A stretch of DNA of 6,397 nucleotides from Caldifarciminota bacterium (GTDB taxonomy: Bacteria > Hydrothermota > Tepidihabitantia > Tepidihabitantales > CAIPLT01). Every line of letters begins with the position of its first letter. Position 1 is the first letter of the stretch. The DNA lies in assembly GCA_025061975.1 (NCBI GenBank), contig JANXBB010000009.1, forward strand, positions 1 through 6,397, written 5' to 3'. The notes under the pieces were generated by a model that worked only from the letters and a program-made list of their open reading frames with translations, was not told the origin of the DNA and searched no databases. Positions 1 through 6,397 of this stretch are shown here, one piece after another. The translations under genes were made by a program, and so were the position numbers.

Positions 1-1
1 C

Positions 2-2698
2 CGCAATGCGATTATTGATTATTACCGAAATTACGGGCTTAAGTGGGTAATTTTAGCCGGTGATAATAATTATCTACCTGCACGTCGCGCACGAGCGGTA
101 GTTAATACCTCACCACCAACCACGGGAAATATTCCCTGTGATTTATACTATGCTGATCTTCAATGGTCATGGGATGGTAATCAAAACAATATTTTTGGTG
201 AAGCTGGTTCAGATACTGTGGACTTTTTTGCTGATGTTTATTTGGGGCGATTTTCCGTTGAGACTGCAACCGAGATCAGTAATATTTTAAATAAGCTTAA
301 TATTTACGAGAAAAATCCCGATACATTGTATCTTAAACGTATCTTGCTTCCCGCAGCATATCTCTGGGATAATTATAATCATATGCTGTCGCAGGACTCA
401 ATTACTAATTTTCTGCCGTCAAGTTGGCTTTATCGCAAGATTAATTTAGGGCAGAATGATGGGCTTAGGTATTTAGTTCGTGATTCAATTAATAATGGAT
501 TTGGACTTGCGCATCTTGTCGGCCATGGTGATGATGTTGGAGTTTATATTTATAATAGTCCGCAGTATCATGCTAATGATCCTCAGACTCAGACTAACTC
601 TAATAAGCTTGTAATTGTAAACTCTATTGCTTGTTATCCGGGAAATTTTGAGTATAGTGATTGTTTAGCAGAGCGGATGCATAACGCTCAAAACTGTGCA
701 GTAGCTGTGATGATGAATTCGCGTTATGGTTGGGGGACACCACCAGTTATTGGTCCTTCAGAACTTCTTGACATTTCATTTTATCGGCGGTTTTTTACTG
801 ATGACTCAGTAATTTTAGGTCCGGCATTTAGCACATCTAAGGATGCGTACCGCTATTTAGCCGAAACTCAACAGGTTTGGCGTTGGTGTGTTTTTGAGTT
901 AAATCTTTTTGGTAGTCCGCTAATGCCTATTTGGAAAGATACGCCGCGCACTGTTAGTCTTAGTTATCCTGATACCATAAGAACCGGCCCACAAACTCTT
1001 ACAATTACAGTTCAGAGTAACGGCGTGCCCCAAGCTAATGTTTTAGTTGCTATCTATAAGCCGAATGAAGTTTATGCCCGAGCCCGGACAAATAGTTCAG
1101 GAATTGCTAATATTTATATTAATCCTCAGACAACCGGCACAATTTATATAACAGCATCAGCCGGTAATATTTTGCCAAAAGAAGAAAGCACACAAGTCTT
1201 TCCTGGCACTTCAGCCCCTTATTTAACATTAAGACGTGTCTCAATTAACCGGTTAAATCTTAATCAGAATAATAGTTTTAATGTTGTAATCACTAATACC
1301 GGAAATGCTGCGGCAAGTAATGTTTTAGGTGTTTTAAGGACGACAAGCAGCTATATAACAATAGTTGACTCAACAAGTAGCTATGGCACAATTAATCCTT
1401 CGGATTCCAGTTTTGGTGATAGTTATACTGTTTTTGTCTTAAGTCAAACACCCCAAGGAAGTGTGATTCCGTTTAATCTCTTGTTAAATTCAGCTCAAGG
1501 AAGTTGGCAGATCAGTTTTAACTTAATTGCCGGAACACCTCAGCAACCAGGAATGATTTATGCAGAACATGATACCGGTTATTGTCTTTTAGGAGTGACT
1601 GCACAAGGCAGTATTGGTTATACTGAACCGAACGCTAAGATCGGTCAAGGTTTTCGCTATCCGAAAACTCAAGCAAGTGTGCTTTACTATGCTTCAATGC
1701 TTCTTGGTAATTCAGCAAGTTATGTTGTGGACCGATTTTACGGGCAACCGGCAAGTTCGGTAAATAGCGATTGGCGCGTCCAAGAGAGTTTACGGTTTGT
1801 TGTGCCGCCTTTATATGGTGATGAAATGCTTTTAGGATCATATACTGATGCTGGACACACTCAAGCACGTGGCATAAAAGCTATTCAACGCAGCTTTATG
1901 AGTAGTAATCCATTATATGACGATTTTGTTATCTTAGAGTTTATCTACGAAAATACCTCAAATACTTCAATTACCGGACTTTATAGCGGAATCATTGCTG
2001 ATTTTGATATTGTAGCAAGTCAGGCAACATCCGATATTGCGCGTAGTGATATCACACGAAGACTGGTTTATATGCGCCAGGCAACAACTCCGAATCCTAC
2101 AGTAGGCGTGAAGTTACTTTATCCTTCAAGTTATGCAAATCTTACCGCTATTGATCATGATCGCTATGTTTATCCAGATAGTGCCATGACAGAAAGTATG
2201 AAGTATCGGATCTTAAACGGGCAGATAAGTTTAGCCCAGTCTAATCGAACTTATGACTGGTCAGTTGCAGTTTCAACCGGTCCATTTAACCTTCTACCCG
2301 GTGAACGTTATCGAGTAGCTTATGCTTTTGTTGGCGGCAGTAGCGAGGCTAATTTATTTGCAAATGCCGATTCAGCACAAGCTTATTATATGCGAGTTGC
2401 AGGAATTAGTGAAAATGATGATCCCAAGGACCGTCCCAGGACACCATTGTTTTGGCACTCACGAATTGTGAGAAGTTCCGAGCTTGAGATTTTCTACGAG
2501 CACTTGACAAGTAGAAAATTACAGATACACTTATACAACATTATGGGACAATATGTCGCCAAGTTATTTAGTGGCGAACTTAATAATAATCTTGGTCAAA
2601 TAAAATTAAAACTTCCTGAAATAAGCGAAGGGGTATACTTTATAAAAATCATTACTGACAAGAAAACTTATACTGAGAAACTGCTTTTTGTCCGTTAA
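2..2698 (+). CDS. Secreted C25 (gingipain-like) cysteine peptidase with Ig-like domains and T9SS-like C-terminal domain; 5' end missing
   Basis: The frame is open from base 2 to TAA 2696-2698, giving 898 visible residues, so the N-terminus (signal peptide, any propeptide) lies upstream. The GTG at 218 is an internal Val inside the conserved core, not a start. Visible residues 18-28 (LAGDNNYLPAR), a Ca-loop-like DGNQNNIFGE (58-67) and VYLGRF match the gingipain fold (Pfam Peptidase_C25). The His/Cys dyad is present: His175 in VGHGD (bases 524-526) and Cys211 in SIACYPG (bases 632-634). Then follow an Ig-like domain (about 315-402), a CARDB-like beta domain (about 406-511), a beta-rich region of about 285 residues that I do not recognise (about 517-802), and a Por-secretion-type tail (about 825-898). 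Family knowledge implies a protease acting outside the cell; substrate specificity cannot be read. The stop overlaps the next start by one base (TAATG). An adhesin-like, non-proteolytic role is less likely because both catalytic residues are kept. Confidence 0.88.
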   Translation, partial: RNAIIDYYRNYGLKWVILAGDNNYLPARRARAVVNTSPPTTGNIPCDLYYADLQWSWDGNQNNIFGEAGSDTVDFFADVYLGRFSVETATEISNILNKLNIYEKNPDTLYLKRILLPAAYLWDNYNHMLSQDSITNFLPSSWLYRKINLGQNDGLRYLVRDSINNGFGLAHLVGHGDDVGVYIYNSPQYHANDPQTQTNSNKLVIVNSIACYPGNFEYSDCLAERMHNAQNCAVAVMMNSRYGWGTPPVIGPSELLDISFYRRFFTDDSVILGPAFSTSKDAYRYLAETQQVWRWCVFELNLFGSPLMPIWKDTPRTVSLSYPDTIRTGPQTLTITVQSNGVPQANVLVAIYKPNEVYARARTNSSGIANIYINPQTTGTIYITASAGNILPKEESTQVFPGTSAPYLTLRRVSINRLNLNQNNSFNVVITNTGNAAASNVLGVLRTTSSYITIVDSTSSYGTINPSDSSFGDSYTVFVLSQTPQGSVIPFNLLLNSAQGSWQISFNLIAGTPQQPGMIYAEHDTGYCLLGVTAQGSIGYTEPNAKIGQGFRYPKTQASVLYYASMLLGNSASYVVDRFYGQPASSVNSDWRVQESLRFVVPPLYGDEMLLGSYTDAGHTQARGIKAIQRSFMSSNPLYDDFVILEFIYENTSNTSITGLYSGIIADFDIVASQATSDIARSDITRRLVYMRQATTPNPTVGVKLLYPSSYANLTAIDHDRYVYPDSAMTESMKYRILNGQISLAQSNRTYDWSVAVSTGPFNLLPGERYRVAYAFVGGSSEANLFANADSAQAYYMRVAGISENDDPKDRPRTPLFWHSRIVRSSELEIFYEHLTSRKLQIHLYNIMGQYVAKLFSGELNNNLGQIKLKLPEISEGVYFIKIITDKKTYTEKLLFVR
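2474..2695 (+). other. T9SS type A-like C-terminal sorting domain of the C25 peptidase
   Basis: The last 74 residues have the pattern of the type IX secretion (Por) C-terminal domain: a strand with IHLYNIMGQYV (the usual [IV]-x-[IL]-[YF]-[ND]-x-x-G-x-x-V), then a Leu/Ile-rich strand, ISEGVYFIKI (the usual GxYxxxI/V) and a closing basic strand ending KLLFVR. Known family members are carried across the outer membrane by T9SS, where the domain is cleaved or anchored. The usual NP motif just upstream is missing. No T9SS machinery gene is in the window, so use of this route is inferred. Confidence 0.8.
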
Positions 2699-3840
2699 TG
2701 ACAAAAATTTTTTTAGTACTTTTGAGTTTAATAGCGATCCTTCAAGCACAAGTTCCGAAGATTCTTCGGGTGTATGATAAACCTAATGATAGTGGAAAAG
2801 CTATTATTATTGAGTGGCGAGATGAACCAGACAGCACAAGAAGCATTGTGGGATACGAAATTTATCGGCGTGCAGCAGATGAAGACAGTTTTTATAATAT
2901 TGGCTTTGCATTACCGCTTAGTACTTCTTACGAAGATGCGAGCACCACAGATAATAAAGACTATTATTATTATGTAAAAGCAGTATATCGCGATACAAGT
3001 TTTGTAAGTGATCTTTCCTTGCCGGTTCGGTCTTATGCCCAATGGTTTCATAAAAGGCGTCTAAATGTTTTAGTCTTTGCAATAATTATCTGCGGATTGG
3101 TTATCTGGTATACTGAACGCGCAAAAAAAGGGGAAAAACTTTATGTCCGACGTATCTCTGGGCTTGATGCAATTGATGATGCTGTAGGCCGAGCAACAGA
3201 AATGGGGCGGCCGATACTTTTTAGTTTTGGTTTAGGAGTGATTACTGATGTTGTGACAATCGCAGCACTTTCAATTCTGCGTAAGATTGCACGTAAATCT
3301 GCTGAATATCAGACCAAGCTTATTGTGCCGAATTACGATCCGATTGTTATGGCAGCAGCGCAAGAAACGGTCAAGCAAGCATATCTTGAAGCTGGTCGAC
3401 CGGATTTATATAACGAAAACAACTTGCCCTTTTTGACTTCGGATCAGTTTGGTTATGCTGCTGGCGTAGATGGAATTATGCTTCGGGAACGACCTGGTGC
3501 TGTATTTTGGCAAGGATACTTTTTTGCTGAATCACTAATTTTAGCTGAAACCGGGCATTCAATTGGTGCAATTCAGATTGCTGGCACAACCGCAATTACT
3601 CAGTTGCCGTTTTTTATTGCTGCGTGTGATTATACTTTAATCGGCGAAGAGATGTATGCCGCATCATGCTACTTAAATCCTGAACCCCAGATGCTTGGTA
3701 GTCTTAAAGGCGAAGATACCGCAAAGATGATCATTACAATATTGTTTATAGTGCTTGTGCTTTTTGCGACTTTAACTAAATTAATTCCGAGCCTTAATAA
3801 TCTATATTTGAAAATCTTTGATTGGTTTACAGCACAATGA
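2698..3840 (+). CDS. Fibronectin type III / DUF6754-like membrane protein, function unknown
   Basis: 380 residues. The ATG shares its A with the upstream stop; no Shine-Dalgarno is visible, so translation is probably coupled. The start is supported by a good signal peptide at 1-17 (MTK, then a Leu/Ile core, cleavage near LQA/Q). Residues 20-112 form an Fn3 domain, with IIIEW, GYEIYRR and YYYYVKAVY as its strands. A membrane helix (122-139) is followed by the basic RAKKGEKLYVRR. Residues 150-340 form an alpha/beta domain that I recognise from memory as DUF6754-like (GRATEMGRPILF, DQFGYAAGVDGIM, FFAESLILAETG, AIQIAGT, AACDYTLIGEE). A second helix (343-359) and a short amphipathic tail with IFDWF (373-377) end the protein. 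With a cleaved signal peptide, Fn3 is outside and the DUF domain cytoplasmic; the helix-1 flanks are basic on both sides, so this is not certain. No catalytic residues can be named. It heads the four-gene cassette; the ATGA at the end couples it to the next gene. Confidence 0.85.
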   Translation: MTKIFLVLLSLIAILQAQVPKILRVYDKPNDSGKAIIIEWRDEPDSTRSIVGYEIYRRAADEDSFYNIGFALPLSTSYEDASTTDNKDYYYYVKAVYRDTSFVSDLSLPVRSYAQWFHKRRLNVLVFAIIICGLVIWYTERAKKGEKLYVRRISGLDAIDDAVGRATEMGRPILFSFGLGVITDVVTIAALSILRKIARKSAEYQTKLIVPNYDPIVMAAAQETVKQAYLEAGRPDLYNENNLPFLTSDQFGYAAGVDGIMLRERPGAVFWQGYFFAESLILAETGHSIGAIQIAGTTAITQLPFFIAACDYTLIGEEMYAASCYLNPEPQMLGSLKGEDTAKMIITILFIVLVLFATLTKLIPSLNNLYLKIFDWFTAQ

Positions 3841-4538
3841 GAAATCAGTTGCCACTTATTATTGTTTTTGCTACCGGGCTATTAGTGATTGTGACTTTCT
3901 TTATTCCTCATGAACCGTTTGGAAGTCTTGAGCAACGATTTTTAGTCTGGTATTCAATTGTCGCCGGTTTTACAATGCTTTTAGGTCTTGATAGTTTAGT
4001 ACGCTATCATTTAATTAAGATTCGTGACCGCCGATCGGGTTGGGGATATAGTTTAGTCTTACTTTCAGGACTCTTTGTGACATTGATATTAGGTTTTTAT
4101 TCTTGGGCACGCTATCAGAGTCCGTTTAAACTCGGGTCACCATTTATGTATCTTTACAGTTATGTGATTATTCCGTTGCAGGCAACAATGTTTGCCCTTT
4201 TAGCATTCTTTATTGCATCTGCTGCTTATCGGGCATTTCGCGCGCGAACTACTGCAGCAACTTTGCTTCTTGTATCCGCAGTGCTTGTAATGCTTGGTCG
4301 TGTGCCACTTGGTGGTTGGTTGTGGCAAAAGATTGTAAGCCTTATTGATTTACTACCGGGCACAAATCTTAGTGGACTTAAAGGTCTTGAAGTGTTTGCC
4401 CGAATTAGTGATTGGATTATGGACGTTCCGCAAACCGCGGCAAAACGCGGTATTTATATCGGAATTGTTTTAGGTGGAATTGCAATGTCATTACGAATTA
4501 TTTTGGGTATTGAACGGTCATATACTTCAGGGAGTTAA
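3837..4538 (+). CDS. Six-helix integral membrane protein of the DUF6754-like cassette, function unknown
   Basis: 233 residues from the ATG at 3837, which overlaps the previous stop as ATGA. An in-frame TTG at 3822 would add five residues; neither start has a Shine-Dalgarno, and the ATGA arrangement fits coupled translation better. Hydrophobic segments lie near 5-23, 36-55, 70-88, 108-131, 139-156 and 205-226. Basic loops RYHLIKIRDRR (56-66) and YRAFRAR (131-137) place both ends in the cytoplasm under the positive-inside rule and leave one large outside loop (about 157-204). That loop holds a Leu-rich stretch ending in ISDWI (190-194), similar to the tail of the upstream protein. I do not recognise a named family, and there are no transporter or enzyme motifs. 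Position and spacing suggest an integral subunit partnering the genes on each side. Confidence 0.82.
   Translation: MRNQLPLIIVFATGLLVIVTFFIPHEPFGSLEQRFLVWYSIVAGFTMLLGLDSLVRYHLIKIRDRRSGWGYSLVLLSGLFVTLILGFYSWARYQSPFKLGSPFMYLYSYVIIPLQATMFALLAFFIASAAYRAFRARTTAATLLLVSAVLVMLGRVPLGGWLWQKIVSLIDLLPGTNLSGLKGLEVFARISDWIMDVPQTAAKRGIYIGIVLGGIAMSLRIILGIERSYTSGS
4529..4534 (+). promoter_or_regulatory. Ribosome binding site for the gene at 4542
   Basis: AGGGAG lies seven bases before the ATG at 4542 and overlaps the end of the preceding coding region. It fixes this start; there is no competing start between the upstream stop at 4538 and 4542. Confidence 0.75.
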
Positions 4539-4541
4539 GCA

Positions 4542-5363
4542 ATGAATTTCTGGCAACGACTTGGAGCATTAGATCGACGAATAATTTATACTGTTGTTGG
4601 GCTTGCAGTAGCGCTTCCGTTGCTTCTAAAAATTATTATGCCGATCCGAGTTTCTGAACCAGTGCTTAATGCTTATAAGACAATTGATGAACTTCCGGCC
4701 GGTTCGGTGGTGATGATTTCTATTGATTACGATGCTGCATCAGAACCTGAACTTCAACCTATGCTCATTGCAGTTTTGCGCCATTGTTTTAAGAAAGACT
4801 TAAAAGTTATTTTGACCGGACATTGGGCATTAGGACTTCCTTTAGGTGAGATGGCATTAAATAAAGTTGCTGCGGAGTATAATAAAAAATACGGTGTTGA
4901 TTATGTAAATTTAGGATATCGCCCTGGTTATTCGGCATTAATGGTAGGTATTGGGCGAGAGATTAGGGACTTTTTTGCTACTGACTATCGTGGTGTTCCT
5001 CTTGATAGTTTTCCATTTATGAGGACAGTCCATAATTATAATCAGATTGCAGTTTTGGTAGGGTTTGAGGCCGGTGCCACCGGTGACGCCTGGGTACAAT
5101 TTGCCGGAGCGCGGTTCGGCCAAAAGATCATTCTAGGCGCCACCGGTGTTGTTGCACCGGATTTATATCCTTATCTTCAAGCGCGCCAGATTTGTGGACT
5201 TATCTCAGGGCTTCAAGGTGCTGCGGAATATGAAACCTTGGTTAAAAGTATTGGCACTGCAACCTTAGGTATGCCGACACAATCAATTCTTCATGGTTTA
5301 ATTATCCTTTTCATTATTATTGGCAATATCAGTTATTTTATTACGCGCCGGAGGAAAAAGTGA
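4542..5363 (+). CDS. Two-anchor membrane protein with a soluble alpha/beta domain, possible relative of the DUF6754-like domain
   Basis: 273 residues, starting three bases after the previous stop behind a good Shine-Dalgarno. Hydrophobic helices at 14-34 and 249-268 flank a soluble domain (about 50-240). Charges (DRR before the first helix, RRRKK after the second) put both termini in the cytoplasm and the domain outside. The domain alternates strands and helices: SVVMISID, LIAVLRHCF, LKVILTG, a helix at 101-117, VDYVNLGY, IAVLVGF and KIILGATG, then a helix starting at YPYLQ. I do not know a named family for it. By hand its order of elements, its spacing and a block at 210-228 resemble residues 304-322 of the protein at 2698-3840, so it may be a diverged copy of that domain on the opposite membrane side. 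It carries the GATG tetrapeptide twice (178-181 and 199-202). It overlaps the next gene by four bases (GTGA). No active site can be assigned. Confidence 0.82.
   Translation: MNFWQRLGALDRRIIYTVVGLAVALPLLLKIIMPIRVSEPVLNAYKTIDELPAGSVVMISIDYDAASEPELQPMLIAVLRHCFKKDLKVILTGHWALGLPLGEMALNKVAAEYNKKYGVDYVNLGYRPGYSALMVGIGREIRDFFATDYRGVPLDSFPFMRTVHNYNQIAVLVGFEAGATGDAWVQFAGARFGQKIILGATGVVAPDLYPYLQARQICGLISGLQGAAEYETLVKSIGTATLGMPTQSILHGLIILFIIIGNISYFITRRRKK
5071..5160 (+). repeat. GC-rich patch with two CCGGTG/CACCGG inverted repeats inside a coding region
   Basis: CCGGTG-C-CACCGG occupies 5071-5083, and CCGGTG-TTGTTG-CACCGG occupies 5143-5160. The ten-base direct repeat GCCACCGGTG occurs at 5076-5085 and 5139-5148. 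The patch is clearly richer in GC than its surroundings. It encodes the two GATG tetrapeptides, so protein constraint may explain most of it. Confidence 0.5.
5350..5354 (+). promoter_or_regulatory. Ribosome binding site for the GTG start at 5360
   Basis: GGAGG followed by five A residues stands directly before GTG at 5360, within the end of the preceding gene. It is the strongest Shine-Dalgarno in the window and supports the GTG start that overlaps the upstream TGA. Confidence 0.8.
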
Positions 5364-5971
5364 TTGTTAATATTATTGGCACCTGGATTGCTGCAGGACT
5401 TACAATTGCCATACTTTCATTTTTATACAAAGATAATCCGTTATACAAATTTGCCGAACATTTATATGTTGGGGTCTCAGCAGGTTTTGGAGTAATTTAT
5501 GTCTGGGCTTTTGACTTAAAACCGATGCTTATTGACCGATTCATAGAAAATCAAGGAGTTGAACGCTGGATTCTTTTAGTACCGGCAGTATTAGGATTAT
5601 TGATGCTTAGCCGATGGTTTGGCAAGATTGGATATCTTTCACGACTGCCTTTAGCATTTACTGTAGGAATTGGTGCCGGACTCGGAATTACTGCAAGCAT
5701 TCAAGGATTTCTTTTGCCCCAGATTCAAGCAACTTTACTTCCTTTAACAACAATTAATAATATAATCTTAGTAGTAGGGGTTATTACAACAATTCTTTAT
5801 TTCTATTTTTCCCGTGACTTTAAAGGACCTTTTAAGTATTTATTAGAACTGGGAATTATCTTTATTATGGTTTCGTTTGGAGCTTCATTTGGTTATACAG
5901 TGATGGCACGAATTTCGTTACTTATCGGACGAATTTTCTTTTTACTTTCTGATTGGCTACGGATTATTTAA
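5360..5971 (+). CDS. Six-helix integral membrane protein of the DUF6754-like cassette, function unknown
   Basis: 203 residues from a GTG start overlapping the previous stop by four bases, with GGAGG five bases before it. Hydrophobic segments lie near 3-22, 34-52, 69-86, 97-118, 132-150 and 160-182. The basic loops YKDNPLYK (23-30), SRWFGKIGYLSR (84-95) and SRDFKGPFK (151-159) all fall on the cytoplasmic side when both ends are placed outside. The segment YKDNPLYKFAEHLYVGVSAG (23-42) has the look of a conserved family signature, which I recall only as hypothetical proteins of uncultured bacteria. After the last helix, residues 183-203 form a hydrophobic or amphipathic tail with LSDWL (196-200), echoing the proteins at 2698 and 3837. 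There is no enzyme or transporter motif. Likely the second integral subunit of the same complex; the next gene starts five bases after its stop. Confidence 0.83.
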   Translation: MIVNIIGTWIAAGLTIAILSFLYKDNPLYKFAEHLYVGVSAGFGVIYVWAFDLKPMLIDRFIENQGVERWILLVPAVLGLLMLSRWFGKIGYLSRLPLAFTVGIGAGLGITASIQGFLLPQIQATLLPLTTINNIILVVGVITTILYFYFSRDFKGPFKYLLELGIIFIMVSFGASFGYTVMARISLLIGRIFFLLSDWLRII

Positions 5972-5976
5972 GGTCT

Positions 5977-6397
5977 ATGGGAATATATTATAAATCACCA
6001 CTGGGAATCCTTAAAATTGATACCAATCAGACAAAGATTAAACGGATTTCAATAGTTAAAAAGATTTTAATTCCCGTAGAAAAAAATCACCAGATTAAGG
6101 CATTATTAGACAGCTATTTTAAAGGCCGAAAAGTAAACTTTAAACTCGCCATTGATTTATCGGGACTCAGTAGTTTTCAAAAAAAAGTTTTACTTGCTGT
6201 ACGAAAGATTCCTTACGGCAAAACAATTAGCTATAAAGAACTTGCAATACGAATTAAAAATCCTAAGGCAGTACGTGCTGTTGGCCAAGCATTAAAGAAA
6301 AACCCTTTGCCAATTATTATTCCGTGCCATCGAGTACTCCGTGCCGACAAAAGCTTAGGAGGTTTTAATTTGGGGCTTAAAGCTAAAAAATATTTAC
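5977..6397 (+). CDS. ogt: Methylated-DNA-[protein]-cysteine S-methyltransferase, 3' end missing
   Basis: 140 residues are visible from the ATG at 5977; the frame is still open at the right edge. The enzyme removes O6-alkyl groups from guanine in cytoplasmic DNA by irreversible transfer to its own cysteine. The hallmark IIIPCHRV is present with acceptor Cys117 (bases 6325-6327), preceded by the helix-turn-helix region VRAVGQALKKNPLP (99-112, with the Arg100 finger) and the ISYKELA segment with Tyr86. LGGF (127-130) follows. The N-terminal half is short, as in Ogt proteins, with no Ada-type AraC or zinc domain. The usual acidic residue of the relay after the cysteine lies past the edge. AAGG (5970-5973) is a weak ribosome site only three bases before the ATG. 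Position, five bases after the cassette, suggests cotranscription, but a functional link is not evident. Confidence 0.93.
   Translation, partial: MGIYYKSPLGILKIDTNQTKIKRISIVKKILIPVEKNHQIKALLDSYFKGRKVNFKLAIDLSGLSSFQKKVLLAVRKIPYGKTISYKELAIRIKNPKAVRAVGQALKKNPLPIIIPCHRVLRADKSLGGFNLGLKAKKYL

Noticed and set aside
218..220. GTG as start of the peptidase gene
   Set aside because: The frame is open to the left edge, and conserved gingipain-fold residues (LAGDNNYLPAR, the Ca-like loop) lie upstream of it.
1635..1868. Minus-strand open frame
   Set aside because: It lies wholly inside the peptidase gene, with no domain and no ribosome site; a shadow.
2774..2977. Second plus-strand open frame
   Set aside because: It lies inside the Fn3 coding region in another frame; its protein resembles nothing and is low in complexity.
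3822..3824. TTG as start of the second cassette gene
   Set aside because: It has no ribosome site and gives a longer overlap; ATG at 3837 forms the standard ATGA coupling.
4938..5123. Minus-strand open frame
   Set aside because: It is antisense to the two-anchor protein gene, with no supporting features.
5143..5160. Hairpin as a transcription terminator
   Set aside because: The stem is only six pairs, no T-run follows, and it sits mid-gene.
6179..6186. Run of eight A residues in ogt as a slippage site or frameshift
   Set aside because: The frame continues correctly through it to the PCHR motif, and such runs are expected in AT-rich DNA.

Overview
The window looks like a chromosomal piece of an AT-rich (roughly 40% GC by eye), probably uncultured Gram-negative-type bacterium. 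A secreted gingipain-type (C25) cysteine peptidase with a Por/T9SS-like C-terminal tail, followed by an Fn3-DUF6754-like membrane protein and more membrane proteins, suggests candidate phylum WOR-3 (Stahlbacteria) or a neighbour in the wider Fibrobacterota-Chlorobiota-Bacteroidota area. That placement is inference from protein style. No rRNA or marker gene is present to fix it.

Layout: everything lies on the + strand with almost no intergenic DNA. (1) 2-2698 is the 3' part of a large secreted C25-family peptidase; its true start is off the left edge. (2) 2698-5971 is a tight four-gene cassette of membrane proteins without known function: an Fn3 plus DUF6754-like protein, a six-helix membrane protein, a two-anchor protein with a soluble alpha/beta domain, and a second six-helix membrane protein. 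(3) 5977-6397 is the beginning of an O6-alkylguanine-DNA alkyltransferase gene (ogt), cut by the right edge before its stop. Junctions are 1-base overlap, 4-base overlap, 3-base gap, 4-base overlap and 5-base gap, so the six genes are most likely one transcription unit with translational coupling. Its promoter and terminator are both outside the window.

The most interesting part is the four-gene cassette. By eye, the soluble domains of genes 2 and 4 follow the same order of strands and helices and share a gapless block before a C-terminal membrane anchor, so they may be diverged copies. Genes 2, 3 and 5 each carry a short hydrophobic or amphipathic segment ending in [IL]-[FS]-D-W-[FIL], each predicted on the extracytoplasmic side. 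Together this suggests a membrane complex of two soluble-domain subunits and two integral subunits. Its biochemical activity cannot be read from the sequence. There is no stretch over 300 bases without a gene, and I saw no RNA gene, insertion sequence, CRISPR array or terminator.
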